NCBI RefSeq assembly: GCF_000283155.1
Contig: NW_004454179.1
Location: forward strand, 11,759,858-11,823,857
DNA: 64,000 nucleotides
Reading direction: 5' to 3'
Source: Ceratotherium simum simum
Taxonomy: Eukaryota > Chordata > Mammalia > Perissodactyla > Rhinocerotidae
This document shows, one piece after another, positions 1 to 11,360 of this stretch; within the stretch, counting starts at the first letter, position 1; the number at the start of each line of letters is the position of its first letter. Under the pieces are notes generated by a model. It was given only the letters and a program-made list of their open reading frames with translations, had not been told where the DNA came from and did no database searches. A program made the position numbers and the translations under genes.

Positions 1-59
1 AAAAAAAAAAAAAGAAAGACTGCTGCAATAGGGTTAAAGTGTCATCCACCAGTTTTCCC

Positions 60-640
60 TACTACACTACTAGGTTACTATTTTTCACTTTGTAATTAGT
101 AAATATTTTATTGGAACATACTTTGAAACTATATATAAATATCCTGTTTCTCATCAAACTTTCACCCATTAATTTTAGTATCCATGAACGATTCTCACCT
201 GAATCAATTATTACTATGATGGTTGAGAATGGTGATTTTTCCAATTTCATTACTCCTTTTACTGTAAGGAAAAGCTTTCCCTTCATATTTATTTCCTTAG
301 TTAACATGAGTATGGACTTATGGTTCCTTATTCTATTCAGTAGGTTATAATCTGTTACTGTGATAATTTGTTTTGATGCTTAAATTGTTCTTGATTTGGC
401 CTGTGAAAGTCCCTTCAAGCTGGCTCTTTCGTTCTTTTGACATTTTTGAGCAGTCCTTTATTTTCTGGCACAAGTTGTTCCAGGCTCATCTTGTATCTTC
501 CCTGCTGCAGCTGTGGAATCAGCCATTTTCCCAAGGGGCCTGGTTTCTCTTAGTGGAGAACGGAATTAGAACCAGAGATCTGGGTGCTGGCTGTGCTTGT
601 TGCTACTAGGGTGTCATTGTTCAATGATTCCATTTCTAGT
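60..640. repeat. L1-type LINE fragment (old)
   Basis: Wording such as 'tttctggcacaagttgttcc' followed by 'aggctcatcttgtat' and 'gctactagggtgtcattg' is typical of the 3' part of old mammalian L1M elements. No open reading frame survives. Orientation and exact edges were not determined. Confidence 0.5.
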
Positions 641-689
641 TCTAAGACTTTAGATTCTACAATGTAACTCTTATACATGTGAACAAAGA

Positions 690-1345
690 TGCACATTCAA
701 GGACATTTATTTTCTCATCACCCTCACTATTTCCAAATAAGCCCAAGCCATCATCTTCTTTTGCCTTTTTTACTTCAAAAGCCTCCTAACTGGTCTCCCT
801 TTTTCCACAATGGCCCCTCTGCAGTGTCTTTTCTACACAGCATCCAGAATAATAATTTTTTAAAAATCTGATCACATTCTCCCCTGCTCACAACCCTCCA
901 CTCCCTAAGAATAAAATCCAAAACTCTCAACATGGCTTCAAGCACCACAGGATCTGGCTTCATCTCTAACCTCATTAACTACCACTTTCCTACTTGCTCG
1001 CAAGACAAGGACATTCTAGCCACAGGATTGTTGTACCTGCTTTTCTCCCCGAGGTATTCAAATGGGTTGTAAAGGTCTTTATTAGGTCTCCACTCAAGTC
1101 ACCTTTTCAGAGAAGCCTTCCCTACCTATCCTATTGAAAACAGCACCCTATCATGCATCACTATCTGCATTACATCATATATTCACCCATTTTCCTGTTG
1201 TCAGTCTCTATTTCTCTACATTATACCTCTAAAGTAAGCTCCCTGAGGGAAGGGACTGGTTTGGTTTTCTCCCATAGCCCCAATGCCTAGAATACTGCAT
1301 ATTGCGGACTCACAAATGCCTGTTGAGTGATTGAAGGTAACTTTC
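690..1345 (+). repeat. L2-type LINE 3' fragment
   Basis: The stretch has the recurring L2 3' phrases: 'cctccactccctaagaat', 'cagagaagccttccctacc', 'taagctccctgagggaaggga', and an ending like 'cacaaatgcctgttgagtga'. It is diverged and non-coding. A second L2-like copy follows directly. Confidence 0.6.
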
Positions 1346-1725
1346 ACTCCTTGGGGCTTTTGCACCCATCATGCCCTCTGCCTGGCTTCCCCCTCACCCT
1401 TCTCTTTGCATGGCTAGCTTCTTCTCATTCTTTAGATCTCAGTTTAAATGTCACCTCCTCAGAGAAGCCTTCCTTGATTACCTTATTCTAAGTTAAGTTC
1501 CACTACCTCACTTGCATTTTCTATTTCAGCCTCTTATTCTGGCTGTCGTACTGATAACAATTTCCCTTTATCTGTTTGCCTGTTGCCCCATCCCCCTGTC
1601 TCCCCACTAAAATGCAAGCTCCATAAAGGTAGAGACTGCCATGGCTATCTCATTCACTACGGTATCCCCAGGGCCTAGAACAGTTCCTGGCAAATAATAC
1701 GCACTCAAGAAATTTGTTGGATGGA
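1346..1725 (+). repeat. Second L2-type LINE 3' fragment
   Basis: This repeats the same L2 3' landmarks as the preceding copy: 'ttctcattctttagatctca', 'cagagaagccttccttgatt', 'aatgcaagctccataaag', 'cctagaacagttcctggc'. It ends near 'gaaatttgttggatgga'. Two L2 tails in a row suggest two insertions or a local duplication. Confidence 0.6.
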
Positions 1726-1734
1726 CTTTTAATA

Positions 1735-2005
1735 GCTAAAAACTGGAAAGAATCCAAATTCTATAGAATATTGGCTGGCTGTTCAAGAATGAGGTATGTG
1801 CACTGGCATGGAATGATGTCCAAGATACACTTAATGTAAAATGCAACAGGCAAAACAGTCCAATTCCTTTTATGTAATTAATACTAGTGCACAGCAAAAA
1901 AAAAAGGAAAAATAATGGATTGGAGCCCAGTGATCATGTGGGGGTGAGGGATATTAGAAAAGATTTTAACTTCCTATATTATACATTTCTGTATTGCAAA
2001 CTATT
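1735..2005 (+). repeat. L1-type LINE 3' fragment
   Basis: 'gaatgaggtatgtgcactgg' and 'gaatgatgtccaagatacac' followed by 'ttaatgtaaaatgcaacagg' resemble the 3' end of L1M/HAL1-type elements. It is heavily mutated and has no coding capacity. Confidence 0.45.
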
Positions 2006-2017
2006 TTTTTTTTTAAA

Positions 2018-2230
2018 CAAACACTAACATTTGAGCACTTAGTACATGCCAGGCACTGTGGTAAACATTTTGTGGGCAGGATTTCATGGATCTTCTCAAT
2101 AATCTTATGAGATATATCCTAATACCATCATCCCTATTTTCGATGAGGAAATTGGTTCAGGGACATCAAGTAATTCACCTAAGGTCACATAGCAGACCCA
2201 TCACACTATACCACCTCCCTGTGTTTTTAT
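2018..2230 (-). repeat. MIR SINE, interrupted by an ERE
   Basis: This reads as the reverse complement of MIR: 'aacatttgagcacttagtac', 'gccaggcactgtggtaaac', 'gatgaggaaattggttcag', 'aaggtcacatagcag'. The ERE at 2231-2475 lies at its right end. Confidence 0.6.
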
Positions 2231-2475
2231 TTTTATTTATTTATTTATTTTGTGAGGAAGACTAGCCCTGAGCTAACATCCGATGCCAATCCTCCACTTT
2301 TTTGCTGAGGAAGATTGGCCCTGGGCTAACATCCATGCCCATCTTCCTCTACTTTATATGAGACACCGCCACAGCATGGCTTGACAAGCGGTGTGTCTGT
2401 GCGCGCCTGGGATCAGAACCCTGGACTGCAGAAGCTGAGCGCGCGCACTTAACCGCTGCGCCACTGGGCCAGACT
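2231..2475 (-). repeat. ERE SINE (tRNA-derived), copy 1
   Basis: A reverse-oriented equine repetitive element with its A-rich tail on the left and tRNA-like head on the right ('cttaaccgctgcgccactgg'). It is flanked by a perfect 17-bp target-site duplication, cctccctgtgtttttat, at 2214-2230 and 2476-2492. The tail carries the 'gctaacatccgatgccaatc' block typical of the ERE2-like type. Confidence 0.93.
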
Positions 2476-3029
2476 CCTCCCTGTGTTTTTATAACTTAAA
2501 AAAAAAGGAAGGAGAATAAGATCAAACTAGGGGTAACAGTTCGGGATCGAGGCTTTACACAAAAGATCCTAAGCAAATTTGTCTCTGAGCTCTCTAGATA
2601 CCAGGGCCGAGAGAAAAAATATGATCAGTTATAAGATCCTTGGTGCTTCAAAGATAAAAGCAAACCATTCATCAGGAGAAACACCTTTCCCAAGCGCTGA
2701 GGTTTGAGAGGACTTTCCCATGAGGCACTGTTCAATCAAGTGGTCTACAGCTTCAGTAACATACCTGTATACCCAGATAGCTGATGGCCAGCTACAAATG
2801 GAAGTTCAGGAAGAGCAATTCCATAAAGAGCCAAATTTACACAGCCTGGGCATCAGATCTGGTGGTCTGGCTAGACCCATAGCTAAAACCAGATATGTGG
2901 CCTAACCCTCCAGCAAACTCATAGAATATTGCAAATTCAGCCTATTAAAGACTGTTAGCAAGAATCAGGAGACAAGAAGTGACATTCATCTTAAATTTCC
3001 ACCCTCGTGAATTTTTCAGGTAGGCTGGG

Positions 3030-3125
3030 TAGGTTTTATGCTTCTTTTACAGATGAAGAAACTCAGGCTCAGAGAGCCTAGTTACATGACTAGAAAATAT
3101 CAGAGCCAGCCCTAAATCTATGACG
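3030..3125 (-). repeat. MIR fragment
   Basis: Contains 'acagatgaagaaactcaggc' and 'tcagagagcctagttacatg', the reverse complement of the conserved MIR core. Confidence 0.5.
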
Positions 3126-3443
3126 TAGGCATCCCTTCCTCAGCCATGCCTATCACACATGCTCCAACAAAAGCTTATGTCCTCATAATCTCTCTGTGGG
3201 TGGTGGGCTGCAGTACCTAGGAGGGTGTTGTCCTACACACTGGAGGAGAGCTGGTGAAGAGGGGAGCTAGGCCTAGCCAGTGAGGAGGCACACTTTTCCC
3301 CCAGGCCCATTCTAATCCCACTCCACACACCCCCAACTCCTTGTACCCTAGGCTGGGAAGTAAGGCTAACATTACACAAATGGGGAAACACTTCCACCCC
3401 CAAACATAAAAGTGATCTCGCAGCATATATTTGACTTCACTCA

Positions 3444-3449
3444 TTTATT
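3444..3449 (-). terminator. Candidate poly(A) signal of C10orf95
   Basis: Plus-strand tttatt reads AATAAA on the minus strand, about 490 bases downstream of the second-frame stop of C10orf95. It is the first canonical hexamer I noticed in that direction. A 3' end near 3425 is inferred, not shown. Confidence 0.45.
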
Positions 3450-3778
3450 CACTTTTCCTTGCAAGCTGGGAATAGGTGGGCCCTCAGGCTGGGGAGTCCT
3501 GGGAGCTTTGCTAGAGGGAGGAGAGGATAAAGGGAACATGGGGCCTTATTGCAGGGCAGGCTTCTAAGGGGAAGACGATGCGGAGGAGGAGAGAGGAAAC
3601 AAGGGTCTAGGCCCTTCTTTCATCCCACACCCAGGCTTCCCAAGCCTAAGTAGAAGGGAAGAGTAACAGGACACCTACTCAGGGATGTCCTTGATCCCTT
3701 CTCGCCCTTCCCCCACCATCCAGCAATAACGTGAGAGAAATCAAGGAAGTGCAGGAGGTGGGCAACGGGCAGTCTTCA

Positions 3779-4662
<884 letters not shown>

Positions 4663-5249
4663 TTACCCAAGGCTCGGGGTCATCCCAGGAGCCCATGCGC
4701 GTGCCTAGTGCCTTTGGGGAACGCGTCTTAAGGTGTTCAGCTCCTACCTCATGTCCCAGGGCTGGGCCCGAACCCCAGGCTCCCAGCAGGCAATAAGGAC
4801 CCCAGGCTTTTTCAAGCCCTCAGCCCTGAAATGCTCTTCCTAGATAGTTCCACACTCACCTGTCTCCTTTAGCCCCGGGGAGCTGGTCCCCAGAATTTGG
4901 GGGAGCCAGAGAGGTCCAGAGCGGGGTTCTCCACCACTTTTTAGTTGAACTGCCCTCCATGCTCTGTCTTAGCCACACCTCCCGGTTTCCAGGCAAAGGG
5001 AAACACCTGGAGCTGGCCAAGAGCCAGGCAGCCTGTGTCTACACTGGATGAGCCTGCCGGCCCCAAGCTAGACGCTGAGGCCTTTACTCAGAGTTGCCCT
5101 CACCACAACTTGCCCAAATTCACACAGCCAGTTATGGTAAGGGCAGAATTCAACCCCATGTAGCCTTATCACCAATCCATGCTTCTTTCAGACTGTCTCA
5201 CAGTCCTTCTGCTTTAGGATGTTACATTAAGAACTTCTAATTCTTAACT

Positions 5250-5390
5250 GTGAAGAACATGGTGATATTATTCTCATTTAATAGATAAAGAACCAGAGAC
5301 TCAGAGATGGTGAGCCACTTTCCCAGGGTCACACAGTCTTAAGTAGCACAGTGGTATTTGAACGCAGTCCAACTGATTCCAAAGCCCAGA
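5250..5390 (-). repeat. MIR fragment
   Basis: 'ttattctcatttaatagat', 'agaaccagagactcagagat' and 'cccagggtcacacagtctta' follow the reverse complement of the MIR core and tRNA-like end. Confidence 0.5.
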
Positions 5391-5552
5391 AGCTGGAAAG
5401 ATTGCTTCATCCAGAAAGAGCTCCAGTCCCCTCTTGCTGCAGGTCACAACCCTCCACCTCTCTCTTTCCCAGTGGGGTGGGTGGTAGTTGCTGGATGATT
5501 AAAACTGGTACTCTCTCCCAGCTGCTGGGCTGCCTTTGCTGGGGGAGGCCTC

Positions 5553-6309
5553 CAGTGGTAGGCAGAAAAATGTGTGCCCTCCCACTCCTAAAATGTCTGC
5601 GACCTAATCCCTGGGAACCTGTGAATCTGTTATGTTACATGGCAAGGGAGAATTAAGGTTGCAGATGGTATTAAGATTGTTAATTAGCTGACCTTTTTTT
5701 TTCTGGTGAGGAAGATTAGCCCTAAGCTAAGGTCCGATGCCAATCTTCCTCTTTTTGCTGAGGAAGATTGGCCCTGGACTAACATCCGTGCCCATGTTCT
5801 TCTTCTACTTTATATGGGATGCTGCCACAGTATGGCTTGACAAGCAGTGTGTTGGGGTGCACCGGGATCCCAACTTACAAACCCCGGGCCGCCGAAGTGG
5901 AGCACACACACTTAACCCCTATGCCACTGGGCCAGCCCCAATTAGGTGACCTTAAAATAGGATTATTCTGGATTATCTGGGTGGACGCAATATAATTATA
6001 AGGGTCTTTAAATGTAGAAGAGGGAGGCAGAAGAGTCAGAGTGATGTAATATGAGAGTCGACCAGCCATTGCTGGCTTTGAAGATGGAAGGGGGTCATGA
6101 GCCAAGGAATGGAGGCAGCCTCTGGAAGCTGGAAAAGGCAAGAAAATGGATTCTCCCCTAAAGCCTCCAGAAAGGAACACGGTCCTGCCAACACTGATTT
6201 TAATCAATGAGACCCATTTCAGACTCCTGACCTCCAAAACTGTAAGATAATAAATTTGTATTGTTTTAAACCACTAAGTTTTGACAGCACCAATAGGAAA
6301 TTACTACAC
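5553..6309 (+). mobile_element. MLT1-type MaLR LTR with nested ERE
   Basis: An ancient non-autonomous LTR of the ERVL-MaLR group. Landmarks in order are 'cctaatccctgggaacctgt', 'ggattatctgggtggacg', 'gccattgctggctttgaaga', 'gagccaaggaatggaggcag', 'tctcccctaaagcctccag' and the polyadenylation-end phrase 'gtaagataataaatttgt'. It is interrupted at 5696-5939 by an ERE. It has no coding capacity. Confidence 0.85.
5696..5939 (-). repeat. ERE SINE, copy 2, inside MLT1
   Basis: Reverse-oriented ERE with ERE2-like tail blocks. It is flanked by a 14-bp duplication with one mismatch: aattagctgacctt at 5682-5695 and aattaggtgacctt at 5940-5953. The duplicated bases belong to the LTR, so the SINE is younger than the LTR. 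Confidence 0.92.
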
Positions 6310-6546
6310 CTCTCCTATTTATCACTTTGCCCTTCCTCCAAATCCCAGCACCTGAGGAATGTCCAAGGCTACCTATAGACTGACCTCACCCCAGCCTGGA
6401 TCTCAATGATGGGCCCTGTGGGACTGGCCCGTTTCTCCACCTGCTCCTGCTCCCCCAGGTGGATCTGGTCACACCTGTGGGGGAGGTGAGGAGAGTGTGA
6501 GACCAAGATCAAGTTGGAGCCTAGGATGTTGAGAAGCCTGTATTTT

Positions 6547-6795
6547 TTGTGTGTGTGTGTGAGGAAGATCAGTGCTGAGCTAACATCCGATGCCAGTCCT
6601 CCTCTTTTTTTTTTCTGAGGAAGATTGGCCCTGAGCTAACATCCGTGCCTATCTTCCTCTATTTTATATGGGATGCTGCCACAGTGTGGCTTGACAAGCG
6701 GTGCATCGGTGCGCACCTGGGATCTGAACCTGCAAACCCCAGACCGTCGAAGCTGAGTGCGCGCACTTAACCACTGTGCCACCAGGCTGGCCCCA
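6547..6795 (-). repeat. ERE SINE, copy 3
   Basis: Reverse-oriented ERE with a (GT)n-rich tail at its left end. It is bounded by a perfect 15-bp duplication agaagcctgtatttt at 6532-6546 and 6796-6810. Confidence 0.92.
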
Positions 6796-7009
6796 AGAAG
6801 CCTGTATTTTAATATTGGTTCCCACATGCTTGCTGAAGACCTTTGCTGGTCTGGGGAGGAAGTTTTCAGGCAAAATGAGAAAAACAAGGCCTAAGCTGTG
6901 AGTCTCTCCACATTCATGCACCCTGATTCCAGTTACAGCCCACCCACCCCCCACTGCTGATTTTTTTAGGTGCCACATCTTATTTACTCTCAGTAAAGCA
7001 GTTCTGGAA

Positions 7010-7395
7010 GAGTTGGTTCTATTCCATCCTTAAGTTGCCAGTGATTTAGGGCTAAACCAGTCAGCACTGCCATCCCTCTGGCCATGGTGATTGGTTTGGG
7101 ATAGCCATGTGACTCAACTTGGGCCAATGGGAGCCAATCCCAGGACTTTGTTCTCTTGTTGGGTGGAAAGAAGTGCTCTTTTTCCCCAGGACAGAAATTT
7201 GAAAGAATGCAGTCTGGGTTGAGAGGTGAAGGCATGACTGAGATGGAGCCACAGGAGCAGTGGAGCCAAGGGACAGAGAGAAATTGAGTCCTGATGACAT
7301 CATTTGAGTTCTGGACTTTAAAGTTACATGAGCCAATAAATTCCTTTTTTGCTTAATCTAGTTTGAGTGGAGTCATCTGTTGCTTGCATCAACAA
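7010..7395 (+). repeat. Old retroelement-like fragment, family unsure
   Basis: Phrases such as 'atagccatgtgactcaactt', 'gtcctgatgacatcatttga' and 'catgagccaataaattcct' recur as an old interspersed repeat in mammalian genomes, and the end looks like an LTR with an AATAAA. I cannot assign the family with certainty. Confidence 0.4.
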
Positions 7396-8311
7396 TACAC
7401 CCCTGAGTATTTTTCTCCCAGCATTTTATTATGCAAAATTTCCAAATTCAGTAACCTGAGTTGATCAGGAGCTCACTTGTGGGCAAAGTAGAGAATAGAT
7501 TGGCGAAAGAGAGATGCTGGAAGCCAGTCTTAGAGGAAGTTCTCCATTAGCCCAGGAACACTGACAATCAAAACAGGCGCAAGGGAGGGGAAAGAGGTGG
7601 GAGCGGATTCGCCTGGACTTGATCCAGTATAACTGCCTGGATGGAGAGGGTAGGATAGAGGTGGATGCACATCCTTTTGGCTTGGCCACCTGGCAATCCT
7701 GGTGATAAAAACCACTAGTGGGTGATTGGAAGTTGAAGGAATGGTAGGTTCAAATCGGGCGTTTGGGGAGCTGTCCAGCAAGCAGTTTTATATTCAGGCT
7801 GGAGATGGGGGGAGTAGTCATGAAGGGAAAAGTAACAGGTGAAGTTACCAGAATAGCTGCTACCCTGGCCCGAATCACACTGTGTCATCACGGCTGCCAG
7901 TTTGTTGGGTGCCACGCCTTTTGAGGGCAGCAATCTTGTTTTTGAAGTCTCTTTTACCCCATACAGTCTATGGCCTGCCAATTTTGAGTGAATAAATCAA
8001 GAGTCTTGAAAATGGAAACCTGGGGGACCCTCCCTCAAGGGCTTTAGAAGGCCCTGGGAAAAAGTGCCCCAGTGAAGGAGACTGAAGAGGAGTTGTTAGG
8101 AGGAGAACACGGTGGAACCTAAATCAGAGAGGTCAGAAGCCAAGGGAGGAGAGAATTTCAAGGAGAGAGAGTGCTTGTGTATCTATCTGTCCCATGATCC
8201 AGGGACTCGGATACACCTCAAGAAGGCAGGCGATATGACCCCAGTTGCACCCCGTGTCCCCTCCCAGTTAGGTCTGTGCTTGGCAGCTGGGAAGGGAAAT
8301 CAGAGATAATC

Positions 8312-8322
8312 ACAAGGTCTAG
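8312..8322. repeat. Target-site duplication of ERE copy 4 (left)
   Basis: acaaggtctag, repeated exactly at 8526-8536 on the other side of the ERE. Confidence 0.85.
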
Positions 8323-8525
8323 GGCCGGCCCCGTGGCTTAGCGGTTAAGTGCGCACGCTCCGCTACTGGCGGCCTGGGTTCGGATCCCGGGCGTGCACCG
8401 ACGCACCGCTCCTCCGGCCATGCTGAGGCCGCGTCCCACATGCAGCAACTAGAAGGATGTGCAGCTATGACATACAACTATCTACTGGGGCTTTGGGGAA
8501 AAAATAAACAAATAAATAAAATTAT
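8323..8525 (+). repeat. ERE SINE, copy 4 (ERE1-like)
   Basis: Forward ERE with a clear tRNA-derived head: A-box-like 'tggcttagcgg' and B-box-like 'ggttcggatcc' (one mismatch to the canonical GGTTCGANTCC). The body runs through 'catacaactatctactgggg' and ends in an AAATAAA-rich tail. It is flanked by an 11-bp duplication. Confidence 0.93.
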
Positions 8526-9609
8526 ACAAGGTCTAGCCCTGGTGCTGACATAAAAGGGTAACTGGTTACATTGTCTGTAAAATCAGAGGGCTGAGGGACC
8601 TCAGAGTGTAACCACGGGGTATTAAGTGCAACATAGGAGACAAAATCTTTCCTATTAGGTCACATCCAGTTCTGGCCCTTGGCAGCCTTCCCCATTCCCC
8701 CATTCTCCCATTCCCCAACTGGACATCCAGCAAGGACTAAGTAAAGACTCAGGCTTTTCTCTGACATAAAGGCACACACTGGCCAGAGATGGAGAGGCAG
8801 GAGGACTCCTTTAGTCAATTTACAGAGGCCCTAGTGCGCCAGACTCCATGCTGATTGCTGGGTTTCTTGCCCTCTATTCTCAGAGCCGAGGAAGCACAGA
8901 GATGAGGGTGAGGGGTAGGGTTGGGGGAGAAATGGTCACCTTCCTTCTAGTCATGAGAGCTTTCTAGAGCAGGAAGGGTTTCTGCAATTGCTTGAAGTCT
9001 AGAAGAGAGATGATGTGTGTGCAGCTTGAGGGGACATAGGAGGTAAGAAGAGGGTCTGAAGGGGCAGGATTGGGGAGAAAGGAAATGAGATAGACTGGTG
9101 GGAGATGGGTGCTGGGGGTACGGTTCATGGGCTCCTTGGGTGTCCCCAGGAACCGGTTCAACAGACTCTAGCTTCTGGGCTCTTGAGTGGGCGATTTGCT
9201 GTGAGTGGGCCCTTTATTAGATTGTCAGGAAGGAGGACGAGAACAATATTCCTGTTGACAACAATCAACAAAGGTGTAAGGGCCAAAAGTTCACAAAACT
9301 CTTATGCCCCTGTTTCTTATTTGATGCCCACAAAACTCCTATAAGGCATAAAACAGAGGCTCACAAAAGGAGAGTCCCTTAACCAAAGAAGCAGTGGAGC
9401 TAGGGGACTGAGTCCCAGGTCCCCCAGTAGCCAAAGGCTATGCTTGTTGCCCTATCTCCCAGGGGAGGGAAAGAGCAGGTCTGGAGTGTGTCCTATTTGA
9501 TTGTTTGAAAATCTAACCAGGCTTACAGACCTGTTGGCAGAACACGTGGGACATCCTTAACAGACTAGACTGAGCAAAACAAAACTTCGAGGGCCTGGGC
9601 AGGGACAGG

Positions 9610-10070
9610 AAGAGGAAAGACTCCTGTTCTGGGAGTCAGGAGAGCTGGGTTCTAGCTGTCTGGACCTCTTGCTCGTTGTGTGAAAGTCACTGAATCTCTC
9701 TGAACCTTAGTTTCCTCATCTGTAAAATGGGGATAATAGCACCTACCTCCCAGGGATGATGTGAGGACTCAACAAGATAATGCATGTAGAGGGCAGGCCC
9801 CGTGGCTTAGCGGTTAAGTGCGCGTGCTCCGCTGCTGGCGGCCAGGGTTCAGATCCTGGGCGCACACTGACGCACCGCTTCTCTGGCCATGCTGAGGCCG
9901 GGTCCCACATACAGCAACTAGAAGGATGTGCAACTATGACATACAACTATCTACTGGGGCTTTGGGGGGAAAAATAAATAAAATCTTAAAAAAAAAAAAA
10001 GATAATGCATGTAGAGAGCTTAACACAGTACTGGGCACATAGTAAGAGCTTAGTACTCCTTATATTTTAT
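9610..10070 (+). repeat. MIR SINE split by an ERE
   Basis: The left part has 'ggttctagctgtctggacct', 'aaccttagtttcctcatctg' and 'taaaatggggataatagcac'. The right part resumes after the ERE with 'gagagcttaacacagtactg' and 'gcacatagtaagagctta'. Together they form a near-complete MIR. Confidence 0.75.
9792..10000 (+). repeat. ERE SINE, copy 5, inside MIR
   Basis: Forward ERE1-like copy with A-box-like 'tggcttagcgg' and the standard 'ctactggggctttgg' end plus A-tail. The duplication gataatgcatgtagag is perfect at 9776-9791 and 10001-10016, and those bases belong to the host MIR. Confidence 0.93.
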
Positions 10071-10495
10071 TATTACTATTACTAATACGACGAGGTTGGG
10101 CTGCATGGTTGCTGTTTCAGGGTCTGGCACCTGTGGCCTGAGCCCTGGTGCCCACAGCTCAAGCTGGGCCTGTCCAATCTTGTGGGGCTCACAATGCAGC
10201 ATCAGCGAGTCCCAGGTTGTGCCACTGCCATCTCCTTATGGGCTCAGCTGTGCATCCAGTCAGACCACAAGGCTTGAAGGAAGGTGCCCAACTCTCTTCA
10301 TTCTCTGAATTAATGAGGCACGGGAGAGTGGAAGGGGGGCGCTTAGAAAAACCTTGTGGTTTGAACTGAAATGACATTAAGCCTTCGTGGAGGTCAAAGG
10401 GAGGGGATGATTCGGTCAGGAATCCAGGCAACTTGCCCGCTTCTTGCTATTACCCACTTTCTCTTTTTGGTCCCTAACGGCAAGCGCCCATGACA

Positions 10496-10506
10496 AACAT
10501 GGCGGC
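10496..10506 (+). promoter_or_regulatory. YY1/TISU-like element
   Basis: aacATGGCGGC matches the YY1 core and 11 of 12 positions of the TISU consensus (SAASATGGCGGC) when the preceding base is included. It also contains an ATG that would open a frame different from that of MFSD13A. Confidence 0.55.
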
Positions 10507-10599
10507 AGCAGCCTCGGGAGCGGGCACCTGCCGGGGCGGCGGTCCTGGGAGGCGCGCGGGGCCAATCGCGGGGCGGGGGCGGAGGGAGGGGCTGGGAAG

Positions 10600-10683
10600 C
10601 GGCCGGCGGCGTGCGCGCAGGCGCACCGGCTTGCATCTGGCTCCGGGCAGCCGTGGGATTAGGCTTCGCGTGCCAGGATTGCG
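10600..10683 (+). other. MFSD13A: MFSD13A non-coding exon 1 (5' edge uncertain)
   Basis: The 3' edge is placed at a good splice donor, gcg|gtgaggggc, with GT at 10684-10685. The 5' edge is arbitrary within the CpG island. The exon is assigned because the first coding exon begins with a splice acceptor at 17893/17894 and so needs an upstream leader. Confidence 0.55.
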
Positions 10684-10954
10684 GTGAGGGGCTGGTCCGC
10701 TGCCGGCGCTGAGGGGCAGGAGCGGGCCGGACCGCGGGCCTGTCAGACGCGAAGGACAGACCCGAGGGGGACGGGAATGCTGTCCTCTCTGGGAGTCCTG
10801 GGGGCTGTCTGCGGGGGGGTCCCTGAGGTGATCAGGTTGTGGGTTGAGAGAGTCTTTGGGTGGGAGAAGCTCAAGGGGCGAGGGTGGAATCCTTGCAGAA
10901 GGGCTCCCTGGGGCTGGGGTCGTGGGATGCTTCAGGCCGGGATCCAGTTCATTA

Positions 10955-11360
10955 AGATATTGGCTCTTAACCCTAGTGGCGTAGTAGAACCACTTGAGGA
11001 GCTTTAAAGATTTTATTTATTTATTTCCCCCCCCCAAAGCCCCAGTAGATAGTTGTATGTCATAGCTGCACATCCTTCTAGTTGCTGTATGTGGGATGCA
11101 GCCATGAGGCCGGAGAAGCGGTGCATCAGTGCGCGCCTGGGATCCGAACCCCGGCTGCCAGCAGCGGTGCTGAGCGCGCTTAACCGCTAAGCCACTGGGC
11201 AGCCGCTTGAGGAGCTTTAAAAGAACAGGGATGTGTTGGGTCCCACCCCTAGAAATTCTGATTTAATTGGTCAGGGGTGAGGCCTGGGCCTCGGTATAAT
11301 AATACCAGCAGCTCCTCAAGTGATTTTAATGTGCAGATCGGCTGGAGGACCAACACATGT
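10955..11360. mobile_element. MER5-type DNA transposon remnant split by an ERE
   Basis: The left part ('ttggctcttaaccctagtgg', 'ccacttgaggagcttt') and right part ('tgggtcccacccctagaaat', 'tctgatttaattggtcagg', 'agcagctcctcaagtgattt') together follow the MER5-type hAT pattern. The ERE at 11009-11205 sits between them. Confidence 0.6.
11009..11205 (-). repeat. ERE SINE, copy 6
   Basis: Reverse-oriented ERE1-like copy ('gccccagtagatagttgtat' near the tail, 'cttaaccgctaagccactgg' at the head). It is flanked by a perfect 16-bp duplication cttgaggagctttaaa at 10993-11008 and 11206-11221. Confidence 0.92.

Larger units (their letters stand above)
1..3423. other. Left intergenic region, repeats only
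   Basis: I see no protein-coding exon here. The stretch holds an L1-like fragment (about 60-640), two consecutive L2-like fragments (about 690-1725), another L1-like piece (about 1735-2005), a MIR split by an ERE (2018-2492) and a short MIR piece (about 3030-3125). 2500-3020 is unrecognised. 3130-3420 is unique-looking sequence downstream of the C10orf95 poly(A) signal. The short open frames in this stretch have no family resemblance. Confidence 0.7.
10480..10790. promoter_or_regulatory. CpG-island promoter of MFSD13A
   Basis: GC-rich, CpG-dense sequence around the non-coding first exon. It contains a YY1-like aacATGGCGGC (10496-10506), a CCAAT box in 'ggccaatcgcg' (near 10560-10570), an adjacent GC box 'ggggcgggggcgg', and an NRF1-like tgcgcgcaggcgca (10612-10625). 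No TATA box is evident. The start site is not fixed by the sequence: CCAAT/GC spacing favours about 10620-10650, whereas a YY1 element just downstream of initiation would favour about 10480-10495. Confidence 0.7.

Noticed and set aside
1..3423. miR-146b, which lies near C10orf95 in human
   Set aside because: In human it is, as I recall, more than 10 kb from C10orf95, and I found no matching mature sequence here. It should lie left of this window.
8323..8400. tRNA-like heads of ERE copies as tRNA genes
   Set aside because: They keep A- and B-box-like promoter motifs but are followed by the SINE body, A tail and target-site duplications. They are retroposons derived from a tRNA, not tRNA genes.
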